Of a stretch of 33,348 bases of DNA, positions 33,173-33,348 are shown piece by piece. The DNA lies in contig JAEZKL010000180.1 of NCBI GenBank assembly GCA_023415475.1, forward strand, positions 1 through 33,348, written 5' to 3'. This stretch comes from Bacillota bacterium. GTDB taxonomy: Bacteria; Bacillota; Clostridia; Lachnospirales; Lachnospiraceae. Position 1 is the first letter of the stretch; the number at the start of each line of letters is the position of its first letter. The translations under genes were made by a program, and so were the position numbers. The notes beneath the pieces are model-generated. The model ran no database searches. It saw only the letters and a list, made by a program, of their open reading frames with translations, and was not told the origin of the DNA.

Positions 33173-33348
33173 CTACTCTTTTACGCCACCGATAGTCAAA
33201 CCAGTAACAAAGTACCGTTGTAAAAACGGATACACACATAAAATTGGTACACAAGCCACAATTGTAATCGCCGAACGTAAAGCCATTGGCGTCGTTACCA
33301 TACCACCTTGACCGGCTATTGCCTGTGCTCCTGCCATACCACCTTGAT
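33173..33348 (-). CDS. CUT1 (MalG/YtcP-like) sugar ABC transporter permease, C-terminal end only
   Basis: About 58 C-terminal residues are visible before TAG at 33173-33175. MALRSAITIVACVPILCVYP and FLQRYFVTGLTIGGVKE are typical of the last helix and tail of carbohydrate permeases of the YtcP/LplC branch. In that branch the preceding loop is glycine/alanine-rich, as here (GGMAGAQAIAGQGGM). The rest of the transporter lies beyond the right edge. The ending suggests this is the last gene of a CUT1 operon. Confidence 0.8.
   Translation of the reverse strand, partial: QGGMAGAQAIAGQGGMVTTPMALRSAITIVACVPILCVYPFLQRYFVTGLTIGGVKE

Noticed and set aside
1..33348. CRISPR arrays, tRNA genes, insertion sequences, prophage genes
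   Set aside because: No regularly spaced repeats, cloverleaf-like segments with conserved T-arm sequence, transposases or phage structural genes were seen on reading both strands.

Overview
The window looks like a chromosomal segment of an AT-rich, low-GC Gram-positive bacterium, most probably a Lachnospiraceae-type clostridium. The reasons are strong AGGAGG-like ribosome binding sites before most genes, YesM/YesN two-component regulation, many AraC-type regulators, CUT1 and CUT2 sugar transporters, a PdaA-type deacetylase and a Y-family polymerase paired with a YolD-like protein. No rRNA, tRNA, CRISPR array, insertion sequence or prophage was seen. The assignment rests on gene style and content, not on a marker gene.

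Layout. (1) 1-1660, minus: tail of an exopolysaccharide locus (PssE, PssD, Wzz/YveK-like chain-length protein cut by the left edge). (2) 1725-3775, plus: a promoter, an OmpR-type response regulator, a soluble histidine kinase, a lone PqqD-like protein and a hairpin. (3) 3808-7453: a zinc phospholipase C-like protein and an unrecognised helical protein (minus), then a decayed patch in which an aminoglycoside N3-acetyltransferase remnant (plus) collides with a damaged methyltransferase (minus), then a histidine phosphatase. (4) 7594-18027, minus: a sugar or polyol uptake locus in transcription order: CUT2 binding protein, CUT2 ATPase, CUT2 permease, zinc-dependent polyol-type dehydrogenase, then a family-1 solute-binding lipoprotein, a YesM-like kinase and a YesN-like regulator. 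(5) 18087-21128, minus: a frameshifted unrecognised gene, a Y-family DNA polymerase and a YolD-like protein. (6) 21303-23924: a fused DUF6873/radical SAM protein (plus) convergent with a PdaA-like deacetylase. (7) 24005-33348: accessory carbohydrate region with an AraC regulator divergent from a GH78 alpha-L-rhamnosidase, an AraC/GyrI-like regulator with a GNAT gene, a three-gene operon (zinc alcohol dehydrogenase, aldo/keto reductase, FucU-like mutarotase) divergent from another AraC regulator, a small ORF, and the end of a CUT1 permease.

How it fits together. The most striking signal is a duplicated cis-regulatory module. The regions upstream of the CUT2 binding-protein gene and of the CUT2 ATPase gene align without gaps from the -10 box to a pair of about 14-bp direct repeats spaced 21 bp start to start. 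Both copies carry the same -35 and -10 hexamers with 17-bp spacers. This is the arrangement expected for a two-HTH AraC-type activator, and the YesN-like regulator a few kb away is the natural candidate. The CUT1-type lipoprotein beside YesM/YesN has no permease in view and may be the ligand-sensing partner. The promoter copy before the ATPase abuts a fragment of a chemotaxis receptor, so this spacer was rearranged. The right-hand region looks like foraging for rhamnose- or fucose-type deoxysugars. Several genes here are broken: the N3-acetyltransferase, the methyltransferase, the receptor fragment, the gene at 19997-21128, and perhaps the GNAT start codon.
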